In this document: positions 44,983 through 55,670 of the stretch, piece after piece
Numbering within the stretch: position 1 is the stretch's first letter
Layout of the letters: every line of letters begins with the position of its first letter
Assembly: GCA_020342235.1 (NCBI GenBank)
Contig: CP073212.1
Coordinates: 2,232,001 to 2,296,000, forward strand
DNA length: 64,000 nt
Source of the DNA: Saccharomycopsis phalli
Taxonomy: Eukaryota > Ascomycota > Saccharomycetes > Ascoideales > Saccharomycopsidaceae
Direction: 5' to 3'
Notes under the pieces: generated by a model
Database searches by the model: none
Told to the model about the DNA's origin: nothing
The model's input: only the letters and a program-made list of their open reading frames with translations
Translations under genes and position numbers: made by a program

Positions 44983-45063
44983 TGAAACTATATCTGTTGA
45001 ATAACCGTAATGCCGGAGACAATATATAGCTAAATACAAATATAAATATTATTATTATTATTA

Positions 45064-46233
45064 TAACCGTTGTGGAGCCTTCTTGGAATGAATCACGATG
45101 CCGTGCATCAGGTGATTAATATTGCAATCTTCAGTTAGTTGATTTCATCGTAAACCTCCTTCACCAACACTATAAACCTTATATATCACATTTCTACGCA
45201 TGTATTACCTAACGCTTATTAATAACGATTAAATATGCTTACTATCGCAGGGTAAAGAAATGCGGAAGAACCCCTTTAGAATTGTAAAATGGCTGTTAAA
45301 TGCATTTCTATGCATAGAAGCCATTTGATGGCTCGGATAATGATAACGTACATGGGAATATATTAATACAACAGATCAGCCTATTTTCATACTATTCAAC
45401 ATTGTATCTGGTTGAATTTTTGATGCTTGGCAATTTCTTAAGCAGTATATTTCCTTCGATCCGGTATCTTTTCAAGTAATGCCATATATGTAAATATTAG
45501 AGTCCATACAACTGCAGATGGGGTAATATTCTTATTTTCATTTGATTCCGCTTTAAGAAATTGAATTCACACTTGGATGCATATGAAGTTTATGACAAGG
45601 GAATAATGGATATTAAATTTATTAAAAGGAAAGAGCGTTTGACATGTGAAGATTTTCCGATACTGGATCTGTATCTGGTTATTTGTGAATATTAAGAATG
45701 CGATTTTACTATAACAGAACCTAGTTCATGTGGAAGTAGAACAAGACAATAGAAACTAGAATTTGATATAGGCATGGAAAATAGAGATTACACTGGCTGT
45801 GGTTCTGTTGACCAGTTCCTTGCCTACTAGTAGCAGTCACATTGGGGCACTAGCTAGGACTATTTTAAATTGAAATATTTCTTTTATGGCTCGTAAAAAT
45901 TTTTAGAGTTTAAAAGTAAATATGAAAATTACTTTGTGTACCATGTATTTGAAATTAATTACAGCCAAAGTACGGAATACGCAATCTCAAATTATCAAAG
46001 AAGCAAGATGCCACTATAAGAAAGATATTCATTCTGATTTCATCACTCATTCATTACTATTTTAGTATCCTTGCGATGTCCTGTTAGAGTGTTATAACGG
46101 CATGCAAGGGTGAATTCTTGCATTATGACACAGATGCTTTTCCGGCATTAATAGAAGAGAGTTCGTTTTCGAGAATGTCTATACCTGAATACTATTTAAA
46201 ACTACTAGTCGGGAGATTCTTGTTTAACCAAAT
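45064..46233 (+). promoter_or_regulatory. duplicated upstream region of P4
   Basis: It aligns with the regions before P2 and P3: TATAAACCTTATATATCAC (45171), TATTACCTAACGCTTATTAA (45204), ACTATCGCAGGGTAAAG (45240), ATGCATAGAAG (45313), TATTTTAGTATCCTTGCGATG (46059) and GACACAGATGC (46128). LINE-A lies immediately upstream of this duplicated block. Confidence 0.6.
46193..46200 (+). promoter_or_regulatory. TATA-like box of P4
   Basis: TATTTAAA starts 41 bp before the P4 ATG. Confidence 0.45.
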
Positions 46234-48312
46234 ATGATTCTTTCAGCTTTACTGCTATTGTACCAATTGGCTTTTACTGTTGCCTCTAGACCAGATTCAT
46301 CACCAAATAACTTGATTTCAATTATCGATACTTCTTTTGGCAAAAGAAATGCTTTAGCGAAATATTCATCCTCTGTCACATCTTCAGCACTTTCTATGGC
46401 TTCCGAAGCTGCACTGAGCCTTGCCTTAGCTCAAACAACTACCGTCAGCATGAATTTTTCCAAGTTTACTCAGAGTGCTTTAGACGATGCGTCTCTGGAA
46501 GTAACAAATGTATACTTGTCCGATACCCTTGAAGCAAGCGCAGCATCTGATGCCGCATCTTCAGCACTATCACTGGTTGTTGCTGGTGAAACAACTGCGG
46601 AAGCCACCGTTGCACTCAGTACTGATTATGTTGCCTCAGCTACAGTGACACCTGCTTCTGCACGTGCATTTATCGGTATTGGTGTTGGTATAGCTGAGAT
46701 AGATCTTGATTTTGGTAACGGCGTCATTTCCACCATTGCATGTACTACAAGTGTGACACTCACTGTTGTAACAGATATTAGCTCTACTATTTCTGCTACT
46801 GTTACTGAAACTGTTGAAAATACTGCTACAGGATGGGCTACTAATACTGCCAGTTCAATGGCTTCATCTTTTGGAACTTTACTGGCCTCCGAGCTTAGCT
46901 CTCTAGTCGCAGAAAGTTTGGCATCCACTTTCTCAGACCAGGTTTCATCTTCTGCTGCCGAAAGTGCTTCCTCATTAGCATCCGAAAGTGCTTCTTCCTT
47001 AGCAACAGCAGCTGCTACAGATTCTGAAGTCACCACTACAGCTACAGCTACAGTTTCAACTAGTACTGAATCAACGTACACCAATACTGTGACTCAAACG
47101 GTTATGCAAGATGCTACTGCCACAATACTGAGACTAGGATTTTTAATGGAAGCAAACCCATTCAAGAGAGACTTGGGTAAGAGAGATGATATTGGTGATG
47201 TTATTACTGTCACAACTACTACACCGGTTGTTGTTACCGTACCTGTCACTATTCCGTTTACATTTGACAATTTCGTTGTTGCAAGTGCCGTGGCTTCAGC
47301 ACTGCCAACAATAACTACTCCGGAGGACAATACTAAAACTACCACTCCGGAGGATGATACTACAACTACTACGCCAGAGGATAATACTACAACTACTACT
47401 CCAGAGAATGATACCACAACTACTACTCCAGAGGATGATACTAAACCTACTACTCCGGAGGACAATACTACAACCACTACTCCGGTGTTCAATAGTACAA
47501 CTACTACTCCGGAGTACAACACTACAACTACTACTCCAGAGGATGATACTACAACTACTCCTCCGGAGGATAATACTACAACTACTGCTCCAGAGGACGG
47601 TACTACAACTACTGCTCCGGAGTACAATACTACAACTACTACTCCGGAGGATGATACTAAAACTATCACCTCAGAAGATGACACTACAACTACTTCAAAT
47701 GATCCTGGATTGACAGTTCTGTCCAAATTTCAGAATTCTACAACTTCTATTTGTTTTTCTTCACAAACAGCCATTTCTTTGCAAACAATCATTGTGACAA
47801 CTTCTGACTGCGATACTCGACCATGTCATGTTGTGACAGTTACATCTGTTATTCCATGGGTACCAGAACATGGTACTCCAACTGATGTGCCAGGTGATGG
47901 CTCGAACTCTGGGTCTGGGTCTAATTCAGATGCTGGCTCTGGTTCCAATACAGGTTCCAACTCCGGTACTGGTTCTAGCACTGGCTCTGGTGCTGATTCT
48001 AACTCCGGTTCTAACACTGGGCCTGGATCTAACTCTGGGTCTAGATCTAACTCTGAGACTATTTCTAATTCTGGATTAAACACTGACTCTGGTTCAGAAT
48101 CTAACTCTTATTCAAACACATGTTCTAACTCTAGTTCTGACTCTAGATCCAACTCTCCAACCTCACAAGCACCTGATATTTCTACTTTATCTTCGTCAGT
48201 TCAGTTGCAAAGTTCTCAAGTCATTGCGTCATTTCAACATGCCAATACTGCAAAGAAAATACCTATTCCATTTCAAGACTTAATTATATTTGCCATCAAC
48301 CTTGCATTATGA
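46234..48312 (+). CDS. secreted repeat-rich wall protein P4
   Basis: A 692-residue paralogue closest to P3. It has a signal peptide (1-18), KR at 37-38, the Ala/Ser-rich domain, KR at 311-312 and 316-317 (spacer DLG) and the segment [21 protein letters not shown] short Thr-rich region of about fourteen nonapeptides of the PEDDTTTTT type follows (47316-47700). Then come the motif C-D-T-R-P-C-H-VVTVTSVIP, a Ser/Gly/Asn region and the tail [20 protein letters not shown]. Potential N-glycosylation sites (NSTTT, NTTTT) sit in the repeats. A surface protein is inferred. Confidence 0.85.
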   Translation: MILSALLLLYQLAFTVASRPDSSPNNLISIIDTSFGKRNALAKYSSSVTSSALSMASEAALSLALAQTTTVSMNFSKFTQSALDDASLEVTNVYLSDTLEASAASDAASSALSLVVAGETTAEATVALSTDYVASATVTPASARAFIGIGVGIAEIDLDFGNGVISTIACTTSVTLTVVTDISSTISATVTETVENTATGWATNTASSMASSFGTLLASELSSLVAESLASTFSDQVSSSAAESASSLASESASSLATAAATDSEVTTTATATVSTSTESTYTNTVTQTVMQDATATILRLGFLMEANPFKRDLGKRDDIGDVITVTTTTPVVVTVPVTIPFTFDNFVVASAVASALPTITTPEDNTKTTTPEDDTTTTTPEDNTTTTTPENDTTTTTPEDDTKPTTPEDNTTTTTPVFNSTTTTPEYNTTTTTPEDDTTTTPPEDNTTTTAPEDGTTTTAPEYNTTTTTPEDDTKTITSEDDTTTTSNDPGLTVLSKFQNSTTSICFSSQTAISLQTIIVTTSDCDTRPCHVVTVTSVIPWVPEHGTPTDVPGDGSNSGSGSNSDAGSGSNTGSNSGTGSSTGSGADSNSGSNTGPGSNSGSRSNSETISNSGLNTDSGSESNSYSNTCSNSSSDSRSNSPTSQAPDISTLSSSVQLQSSQVIASFQHANTAKKIPIPFQDLIIFAINLAL
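47316..47700 (+). repeat. 27-bp coding repeat in P4
   Basis: About fourteen imperfect nonapeptide units based on TPEDDTTTT, more diverged from each other than the units of P3, so probably older or less homogenised. Confidence 0.85.
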
Positions 48313-48349
48313 GCAAATCGCAAAATTTTATTAGCTTGAAGACTAGTTT

Positions 48350-48486
48350 TTCATCTGTCGCAGAGTTTTCTTTCGACGACTACATAGCAGCACCGTCCTT
48401 AGTCTTCGACGGCGAAGTATAAATCTCCTATAGGAGCCTAGTATAGCTATAGCCTTAAATAAATATTATTATTATTATTATTATGC
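48350..48486 (+). mobile_element. LINE-B 3' tail
   Basis: It carries GTCGCAGAGTTTTCTTTCGAC, the CACCGTCCTTAGTC block, TAGTATAGCTATAGCC and an (ATT)n end, the reverse complement of the tails at 22143 and 29945. It lies about 40 bp after the P4 stop codon, on the opposite strand to the other two. Confidence 0.75.
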
Positions 48487-48825
48487 TATGATGGACTATA
48501 CGTACTTGCGTAGTGCACTACTTGCTGTGCATATCCTACATGGCAAATACCTGCTGATTTGACACACGTGAGTGTATCCAAGCACAAAAATTCAGAGGTC
48601 CCATAAATGCGAAATATGAACTAAAAATGTGTATGAATTGTTCTGCACACAGGTTATCTACGAAGGATCCTTCAAACCCAAAGCAAACTGGTAATGCCTT
48701 TATCAGCAGCGTTGGGCACTGTTAAAAATATTCTCAGATCTATTAGGTAGAGAAGAATATTCTCCTTTAGGCTTTAATAATCAGATACAGTAGTGTGGGT
48801 TGGTATGATTATAATTATAATAATC
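48487..48825. other. intergenic, nothing recognised
   Basis: Short AT-rich spacer between element tails. Confidence 0.35.
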
Positions 48826-49345
48826 ATTATTATTGTCTCTCGATACACAATGATTCGACGAATATATTCTCATTCAGGAAAATCCTGAGGCAGCATTACT
48901 GTTGAAGAAAACCCTCTGTCAACCCTCACTTGGTTGCTTGGGATTAAAAACTTCAATGGGAGCAGTCATATTGTTGGTACTCAGTGCTTGTATTGACTGT
49001 GTAAGAAGCCTGGTCACCCTTGTTGTCCAATGCGACTGCTGAATCTCATTATGTGTTGGATGAGTCTTGCTCCAACACGTTCTGGTAAAACTTAATGAGT
49101 TTGTGGACTGATTTTTGGTCGGCAAACACTTTTCCAAGTGTATTGTGTATGCCATGAGTGGAATCTAGTATTTCATCAATGTCCGATATATTCCAGCTAA
49201 GAGCTCTGGATGAAGATCATTTATAATGGTTATCATATATAATGGAGGGAGATTATGTTCCACATCTTTTGCATTTCGGGTCTTTATTGCCAAATAGATT
49301 GATGAACAAGCCTGTAGGAGAAATGGTTCCTTGATATCATCAGTT
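48826..49345 (-). mobile_element. LINE-A 3' portion, minus strand
   Basis: The reverse complement runs from just before the zinc knuckle (DPKCKRCGT) through the C-terminus (RVTRLLTQSIQALSTNNMTA near 48970-49030) to the stem-loop (48873-48889) and the microsatellite end. It is adjacent to an RT segment in the opposite orientation. Confidence 0.75.
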
Positions 49346-49379
49346 GTTGCAATATCTAAAGACCCTTACAGTCTGAAAC

Positions 49380-49815
49380 AACGGATTAAATCTCCCTTAG
49401 TGCATGGCTTGACTCTGGGTAGTACGACAAACAGCATAGCCTGGTTATGATAGGTCGTTTGAAACTAATTGTCAGATCCAAGCACTTAGCCGCATCACTT
49501 ACAGATCTCGATGACGCACTACACTAATATTGTCTAAGACATACACAGTACCTCTTGTCCACTACGGACTGGAAGTCATCTATGACATGTCAAACCCCAA
49601 ATATAAACCATCAGAGATTTTCTAGAATATTTCATTTCAAACGACACAAGGTATTCTAGAGCTTTCTTTAGGCAGAATCCTCAACATTGCAGCAAAATCA
49701 CACCAGATCCAGCTACACCTAAGACGCATTACCATTGATAGATGCATCCAATGGTTTATCAAGATCAATTCACAAAATACGCTCAAAAGAAAAGCACTAA
49801 TAAATAGTGCAAGGG
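49380..49815 (+). mobile_element. LINE-A RT fragment in inverse orientation
   Basis: The plus strand, with a stop or two, reads QIQALSRITYRSR then RTTLILSKTYTVPLVHYGLE, then VIYDM. This parallels the LINE-A stretch QIRYLSRMTRGTTGRTTIIL and CAVPIISYGLEVFYNS at 44.32-44.43 kb. GILELSLGRIL matches SILRLALGLLR. With the minus-strand 3' part next door it looks like a 5'-inverted insertion. Confidence 0.65.
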
Positions 49816-52800
49816 GTAATATATCGTGACTTCTACTTACCGCTTATTTGAGGAATACCTAATGTCCTTGAGATCAGTGCACCATACCAAAGGCCGTTTG
49901 ACAAAGTCACTTCCAAGATAAATTACAAAGTAGAAATAATAACCCCGACCAGGTCAGGGTAGCTGGTATACCCATCGCTGTACACAAGCAAAAAAAATAT
50001 GGGCCCTCGTAGAACAAATAACCGAGGAATTTACCAAGGAATGATAAAACAAGAGTATACCAAGGTGAGTACTCTTCGGATCCACTGAATTACTCTTCAG
50101 AACACTAATTCAATATGTTTCATGTCAAGTTATGACATGTCGCTTCTCTCAAAAGCTTTGGATGAGCACAAAAACACCACATACACAACCAGTAAGATTC
50201 TCAATGGAAACTGTCTAGTCATCTTCCATGGCCGATCCTGTTCACGTTTAGAGGCCATTTAGTCCAAGAAACAATAGACGAGACACCATGAATAAACATT
50301 CGTTATGTTTTATGTCATGATTTAAATTACATTGAGAATCATCATGTTCACTAGCTTTGGAAATTTTGGAACCAGACACTGTTAATCAGGTCTACAAATG
50401 ATCAATGTATTTTGCTTTTTTTATCGGATTAGAATGGACGATAGAATATCCCAGGCATTCTTGACGTTTAGTCTCCCGGGTACTTTTCTGCCTGCCCTTA
50501 TATAGTCGTTCATCCAGATTAATTCTTTCTCCAGAAACTGAACTATTACTGGTATTCACCTTCAGGTAGCTTAATGGCTACGTATCGCGTTAGAGATCCA
50601 ATATCTAATCCAGTAGTTAATTTTACAACAGAATAGGATATTGTGCTACCATATAGGCTGATATCCTTTATTTGATTATTCTGTTGCAGAGGATCTTGAA
50701 TCGCACTATGAAAAAAGAGGATTTCTTCCACTTGTAGATGGTTTTGATAGATGGTTTTCACTAATTACTCATCACATTTGACATTCAAGGCAGAAAGAGA
50801 TAATCCAAGTTATTTGCAACTTATCCGCACGCCTGGACACAATATATAGGTTGTGTGTAGTTACTGATTGCCTCGAGTACTACAGTCCACTTTATCCCAT
50901 CCAGCACTGCATCATCAAAAAAAATCAGATTGGCCCATATCGTGGTGCTAGAACCTAACCCTTGAATATAGATATGACCAGTGACCTGGTCAGCAAGTTG
51001 TTCCGATGCATATTCAATGATGACTCTATGAAAATCATTAACTGGTATAAACAGATGATTTAATCAGTATAAAGCGAGCATAGGGTCAATCTTTGGTAAT
51101 CCTGTCATGACTACGGATAAAAAGACAGATTATCCGCAATTTTGTAAAAGCAAGCCACTCCACTCATGAGCTATGTGAACCCACTCCACTCGGAAGCACT
51201 GGAAATCCTCAAACGGAAACTTATTCTAATTGGCCAATTAGTGAGGTGCAAGTTTTTTGTTCCACGCTAAATAAAAGCCTCGGGTGGTTCATATGAGGCG
51301 TCTTGAAATCATTACAGAATCCTTGCTCCTTCAGTAGTAGGAAACTTACATACCATATATAACATGTTACCCAAGATATTCAAGTACATCAAAGAGGTAC
51401 ATACCTCCGTCACTCAAATCAGTTACCATTCTGTCACCAGACAGGAAGACCTCAAATCAATTGGGATTCACAAATTAGTGCCGGACAATGAAAAGCCTTA
51501 TATTCATAGTGCACTAAGCGAATCACCAGACCAATAACTTAAATTACAAGCAACCATGTCCACTTGTAGTTTAGTTGAAAGCCCATCAATTTCCCAACCT
51601 TAACTTTAATGGATCTCTAGAACCAGCCACAAGGGTTTATTCACTTCCAAAAAGCTTGCCCCAACTTGGAGGTGCGTAGTATCAGTCATTGAATCATCAG
51701 CATTCCTTGGCAACGCAGTAAGGCTATATGCCTCAGGTAAATATATTATTATTATTGTCAATAGAATCTTGCCAAAAATTATTTGGCCAGTCAGGCGACG
51801 GGTAATACAATGTATACATTGCATAAGACTAATTCATTTGCTACAGATGGGTGCCTAATATTGCTTACTAATGAGATATCTACGAAATAATTTGTACCAT
51901 TGTTTATAATTATTACTAATTAATATAAATTGGTATGTTTATATTATGAAATGTTATTTATTTATTTATTTATTTCATCTACACTGATTCATTATTTCTA
52001 CTACTGCAATGGATTTTAAACCTCAATTGGATATAGTACGAGATCGAACTCTAATGCACAAATAAGGGCCAACATGGCACGACATTACAATGCCGTTTGA
52101 TATACAGAAGCAATATCCAAAGACGGAGATTGCAACTCCATAAACTGTGCTTCCTTTGAGAAGCCAGTCATGTTTTTTTAACACATGGGATAATCAAGTG
52201 AGTTGAGGTCGTTTTAGTACTTGCTTAAGAATAAATAACAAGTAATTACGCAAACTGATTCGCACATGTAATCTCATTCATTAACACAGCTATTGACAAT
52301 TGCAAATTAATTTCTTAGAATATTTTGTATATTAAATAGTTAGAAGCAGGAGCTTTTGGCGAAATACAATAGTTGTATTTGCCTAGTCTTGTCCATTGTA
52401 TTGAGTTCTACACTTCAAGATGCACACAAAACCAGATGGAACAAACCTTTGAATTTCAATTATATGCCATTAAATTATTACTGATGATGCACTTTATCAA
52501 CTGCAGACCAGTGTTAGCTCTATTAGCTCCACGGTGCAGCCAATTTTTTCCAGTATTCAATAGTCTGAATTTGCCATATAGAATTAGTTTTTAGCTCATA
52601 AGGGACAATCAAGGCACAAATATATAGATATCTTCAAACAATTATGCCTACTAGAGGTCAATTAAAAAAGGCTGGCAAATTAGCCTAAAGAAGTTACGCC
52701 TGTTGGCAGCTGAGAAACTTTTCGGTTTGTAATGCTAGGCTTATTATAAAACAAAATGACACATATTAAAGGTACTGTGATAAATATAGAACCACATTAT

Positions 52801-54291
52801 ACTCATTAGAGAACTAGTGAACAGCATTAGCTACTAATGTGTATTCAGGGTGACTCCCTTGCATCGGCTCTCAAAATAGATCCGATGAAAATAGTTACTA
52901 TAACCATTAGCATGATTTTTGTGCAGCTGAAATTCTCAAGGGGTCTCATTTCTAGCTAGTGGGCCAATATTAGATTTGAGCAATTGAGGCTGTAGACAAC
53001 TGGCAAACCCCATTATTACATAGCGAGTGAACAAACAAGAGATAACATTAAAAAAAAATAGATTTATTGGTTCATCTGCCTAAGAAATAGCCTATATAAT
53101 AGACACAATGGCTATTTCCTATGCCGTGACTTTACAAGCCCATGTGGTGGGTTGTCTGTAAGTTTCATGCTGGATTTTTGTATACATGCGCAGAAAGTGA
53201 TTTACGTGCAGGGTAAGATAGGTGTGAGATCTTATATACCCGATATCAAACCATCAGTCGGAATATTATACAGATGAAATACACTAGCAATCTTGGGTTG
53301 CAAGTAATCTATCCATAGAGCCCATTAATTGGCATCGAAGACAAGGTACATATATAAATTGTATAGTACTGCCAAGCATGTCAGTTAAATTCGCTAGTGC
53401 ATGGTGTATAATTTCTGCAAGTCGTATCTCCATCATGCACCTGTCCAAATATTGCTACAAATCTCTCATGGGGCAAGTATGATCAAGATAACATATGCAT
53501 ACATTCTGCTAATCAAATGCCAAGAATAAAGACATTGCCAGCTACATTAGTGTCAATCAGCTCTCACCCGAAGGAGAATATATTCAGCAGGCGGCAGGTA
53601 CTAATACCATATGTGAATACCAAATGATGAACAAATGTTGTCAGTTTCGGAAGCTTGTAGACAGACAGAATGACGGGATAGGCAATTGCAGTTGCACAAA
53701 TAGAGTATATTTTCGACCAAAAGAAGAAGGTGGTTTCAATGGAGTATTTTTGGAATGGCGTGAAAATTGGGTGTATGCGGTGTTGTACCGAATCAGTTGC
53801 CAACCGAAAATATGGGGTAGCTGAATATCATGAAGGGGGAGATTCCACAGTAATAAAATGTTTGTGTAGTTTGTAAAAATACGAATATGTACAATTGCTA
53901 TATGCTGTTATTCAATCTACTAGAACCCCAATGAAAAAATATCATTCTACCAAGAAGCTTGGCCATATGGTTTGGTCACGTGGAATCCCTCCGGGGAGTT
54001 GGCTGGTGTTTACCATTTTGTCTTTACTGCATCACATAGTTGGTGAACACTAAATACAACCACTAACAATTTTTCGCACATGATGGAGACTATCTTCAAC
54101 CATGTAGAATGCGAAAAGTTCATGGCTAAATGAATGCTTTCCTTCCGATGTCGATGAAGGTGGAGCAAAGTCGCCTGATGATCATCATTAGTGCCTTGAT
54201 GCTCTGCATGTATTCGATATGCAGTGCGGTTCGCGCATGGGGATACATCCCAATATCATCGACACTCCTTCATTTCCAACATCAGAAAATG
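49816..54291. other. 4.5 kb without accepted genes
   Basis: Mostly AT-rich DNA with probable element debris. A weak reverse-transcriptase-like stretch lies near 50938-51060 (plus-strand reading contains SKLFRCIFNDDSMKIINWY). TTTA microsatellite lies near 51955-51978 and an ATT run near 51745. Open frames at 50546-50761, 51606-51824, 52373-52594, 53564-53803 and 53624-53824 have no recognisable features. Confidence 0.35.
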
Positions 54292-54301
54292 TATATATAA
54301 A
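54292..54301 (+). promoter_or_regulatory. TATA box of P5
   Basis: TATATATAAA starts 44 bp before the ATG at 54336, the same spacing as P2. Confidence 0.6.
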
Positions 54302-54335
54302 CAGTCTTTCTTCACAGAAAATATTCATCACTACA

Positions 54336-55670
54336 ATGCTCTATCCAGTCGCTTTAGTATTCTCTGCCTTGGCTCTCAATTCCGCCGCTGCCGGTGTCAC
54401 AAGTCCTTACTTGAACACCACATCCACCACTACTGTCTCCCAACTGGACACTTCTTCTGACGACGCTAGTCTGACCACCTCGTCATCTATCTCCACTACC
54501 TTTAACCCAGCTACCTTCACTGATGCCACGGAGCTTGCTTCCGCTTCCGCTTCTGTGATAGCTTCTGCTGCTGCTTCCGCTTCCGCTTCCTCAAGTGCTT
54601 CTCAATTAGCTAGTGACGCTTTCAATGCTGGGGTTGCTCACACTACTGGTGTCTTCCTTGTTAAGAGAGCTGGTGTTTCTGCTGCTACTGCAACTGCCAT
54701 TGCTATTGCTGACAGAACCGTGGTTGCCACATTAAACAACACCGTCGGTGTTGCTGCTGCTACCGCTACTGCTACTGCTACCGCTGTTGTCGGTGAGGAC
54801 AGCAATGACAACAGCACTACTACCTCTTCTGACGACAACTCCAGTATTACCACCCCTATTGACACCACCACCACTACCTCTACCGTCACCGACGACAACA
54901 CCAGTGACGACAACACCACTAGTGACAACAGTGATGCTTCTAGTGAATTCACTACTAGCACTACTACCGAGACTTTCAGCTCAGAAACCGTTGTTGTGAC
55001 CATTACCGATTGTGGAACAAGAGACTGCAGTGTTGTGACCATCACTACTGTTGTTCCTTGCACCACTCAACCAGAGCCAATTACCATCACTGCTCCATGT
55101 ACCACCACTGAGGATGAATCTAACCCAGAACATACTCCAGAGTCTAACCCAGAGTCTAACCCAGAGTCTAACCCAGAGTCCAAGCCAGAATCTAACCCAG
55201 AATCTAACCCAGAGTCTAACCCAGAGTCTAACCCAGAGTCTAACCCAGGTTCGAAGCCAGAATCTAACCCAGAGTCTAACCCAGAATCTAACCCAGAATC
55301 TAACCCAGGTTCGAAGCCAGAATCTAACCCAGAATCTAACCCAGAGTCTAACCCAGAGTCTAACCCAGAATCTAACCCAGAATCTAACCCAGGTTCTAAC
55401 CCAGAATCTAACCCAGAGTCTAACCCAGGTTCGAAGCCAGAATCTAACCCAGAATCTAACCCAGAATCTAACCCAGAATCTAACCCAGGTTCTAACCCAG
55501 AGTCCAACCCAGGCTCTAACCCAGGTTCTAACCCAGCTCCTCTGTCTATGACCAGTAAGATTACTGGAACTGAGTCTGCGTCACCAGCTGTTCAGACTGC
55601 CAATGGTGCTAGAAGAGTTCAAATTCCTCTTTACAATTTGTATTCCTTCATCAACACCTTTCTTCTTTAG
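54336..55670 (+). CDS. secreted repeat-rich wall protein P5
   Basis: A 444-residue, reduced member of the cluster. The ATG at 54336 is chosen because a typical signal peptide (MLYPVALVFSALALNSAAAG) begins there and a TATA box lies 44 bp upstream. The frame upstream is open but carries no signal peptide. A Ser/Ala-rich region (residues 66-95) precedes KR at 110-111. An Ala/Thr/Val-rich segment and Asp/Ser/Thr-rich stretch follow, then the motif C-G-T-R-D-C-S-VVTITTVVPC. About 35 tandem NPES or NPGS tetrapeptides come next (55115-55540), and the tail is NGARRVQIPLYNLYSFINTF. It shares the Cys motif and tail design with P1, P3 and P4 but lacks the long N-domain and double KR site. Codon choice (gctgct, actact, accacc) looks more biased, suggesting higher expression. 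A surface protein is inferred. Confidence 0.82.
   Translation: MLYPVALVFSALALNSAAAGVTSPYLNTTSTTTVSQLDTSSDDASLTTSSSISTTFNPATFTDATELASASASVIASAAASASASSSASQLASDAFNAGVAHTTGVFLVKRAGVSAATATAIAIADRTVVATLNNTVGVAAATATATATAVVGEDSNDNSTTTSSDDNSSITTPIDTTTTTSTVTDDNTSDDNTTSDNSDASSEFTTSTTTETFSSETVVVTITDCGTRDCSVVTITTVVPCTTQPEPITITAPCTTTEDESNPEHTPESNPESNPESNPESKPESNPESNPESNPESNPESNPGSKPESNPESNPESNPESNPGSKPESNPESNPESNPESNPESNPESNPGSNPESNPESNPGSKPESNPESNPESNPESNPGSNPESNPGSNPGSNPAPLSMTSKITGTESASPAVQTANGARRVQIPLYNLYSFINTFLL
55115..55540 (+). repeat. 12-bp coding repeat in P5
   Basis: Tandem tetrapeptides SNPE, with SNPG and SKPE variants. GSKPES recurs about every 60-120 bp, indicating block duplication. Confidence 0.92.

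Larger units (their letters stand above)
42173..45063 (+). mobile_element. LINE-A, non-LTR retrotransposon, 5' truncated, with SINE insertion
   Basis: From 5' to 3': the linker that joins endonuclease to RT (42231-42690), an RT domain interrupted at 43071-43558 by a SINE, a C-terminal zinc knuckle (44628-44678) and a stop codon at 44934-44936. Then come a 3' non-coding region with a stem-loop at 44966-44982, AGCTAAATACA and an (ATT)n tail. No endonuclease domain or first open frame is present, so the copy is 5' truncated. The RT looks closest to fungal Tad-like or I-like elements from remembered motifs; the clade is not certain. Confidence 0.9.

Noticed and set aside
54219-54335. Upstream extension of P5 with an earlier ATG
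   Set aside because: The upstream 39 residues would bury the signal peptide, and the TATA box lies inside that stretch.
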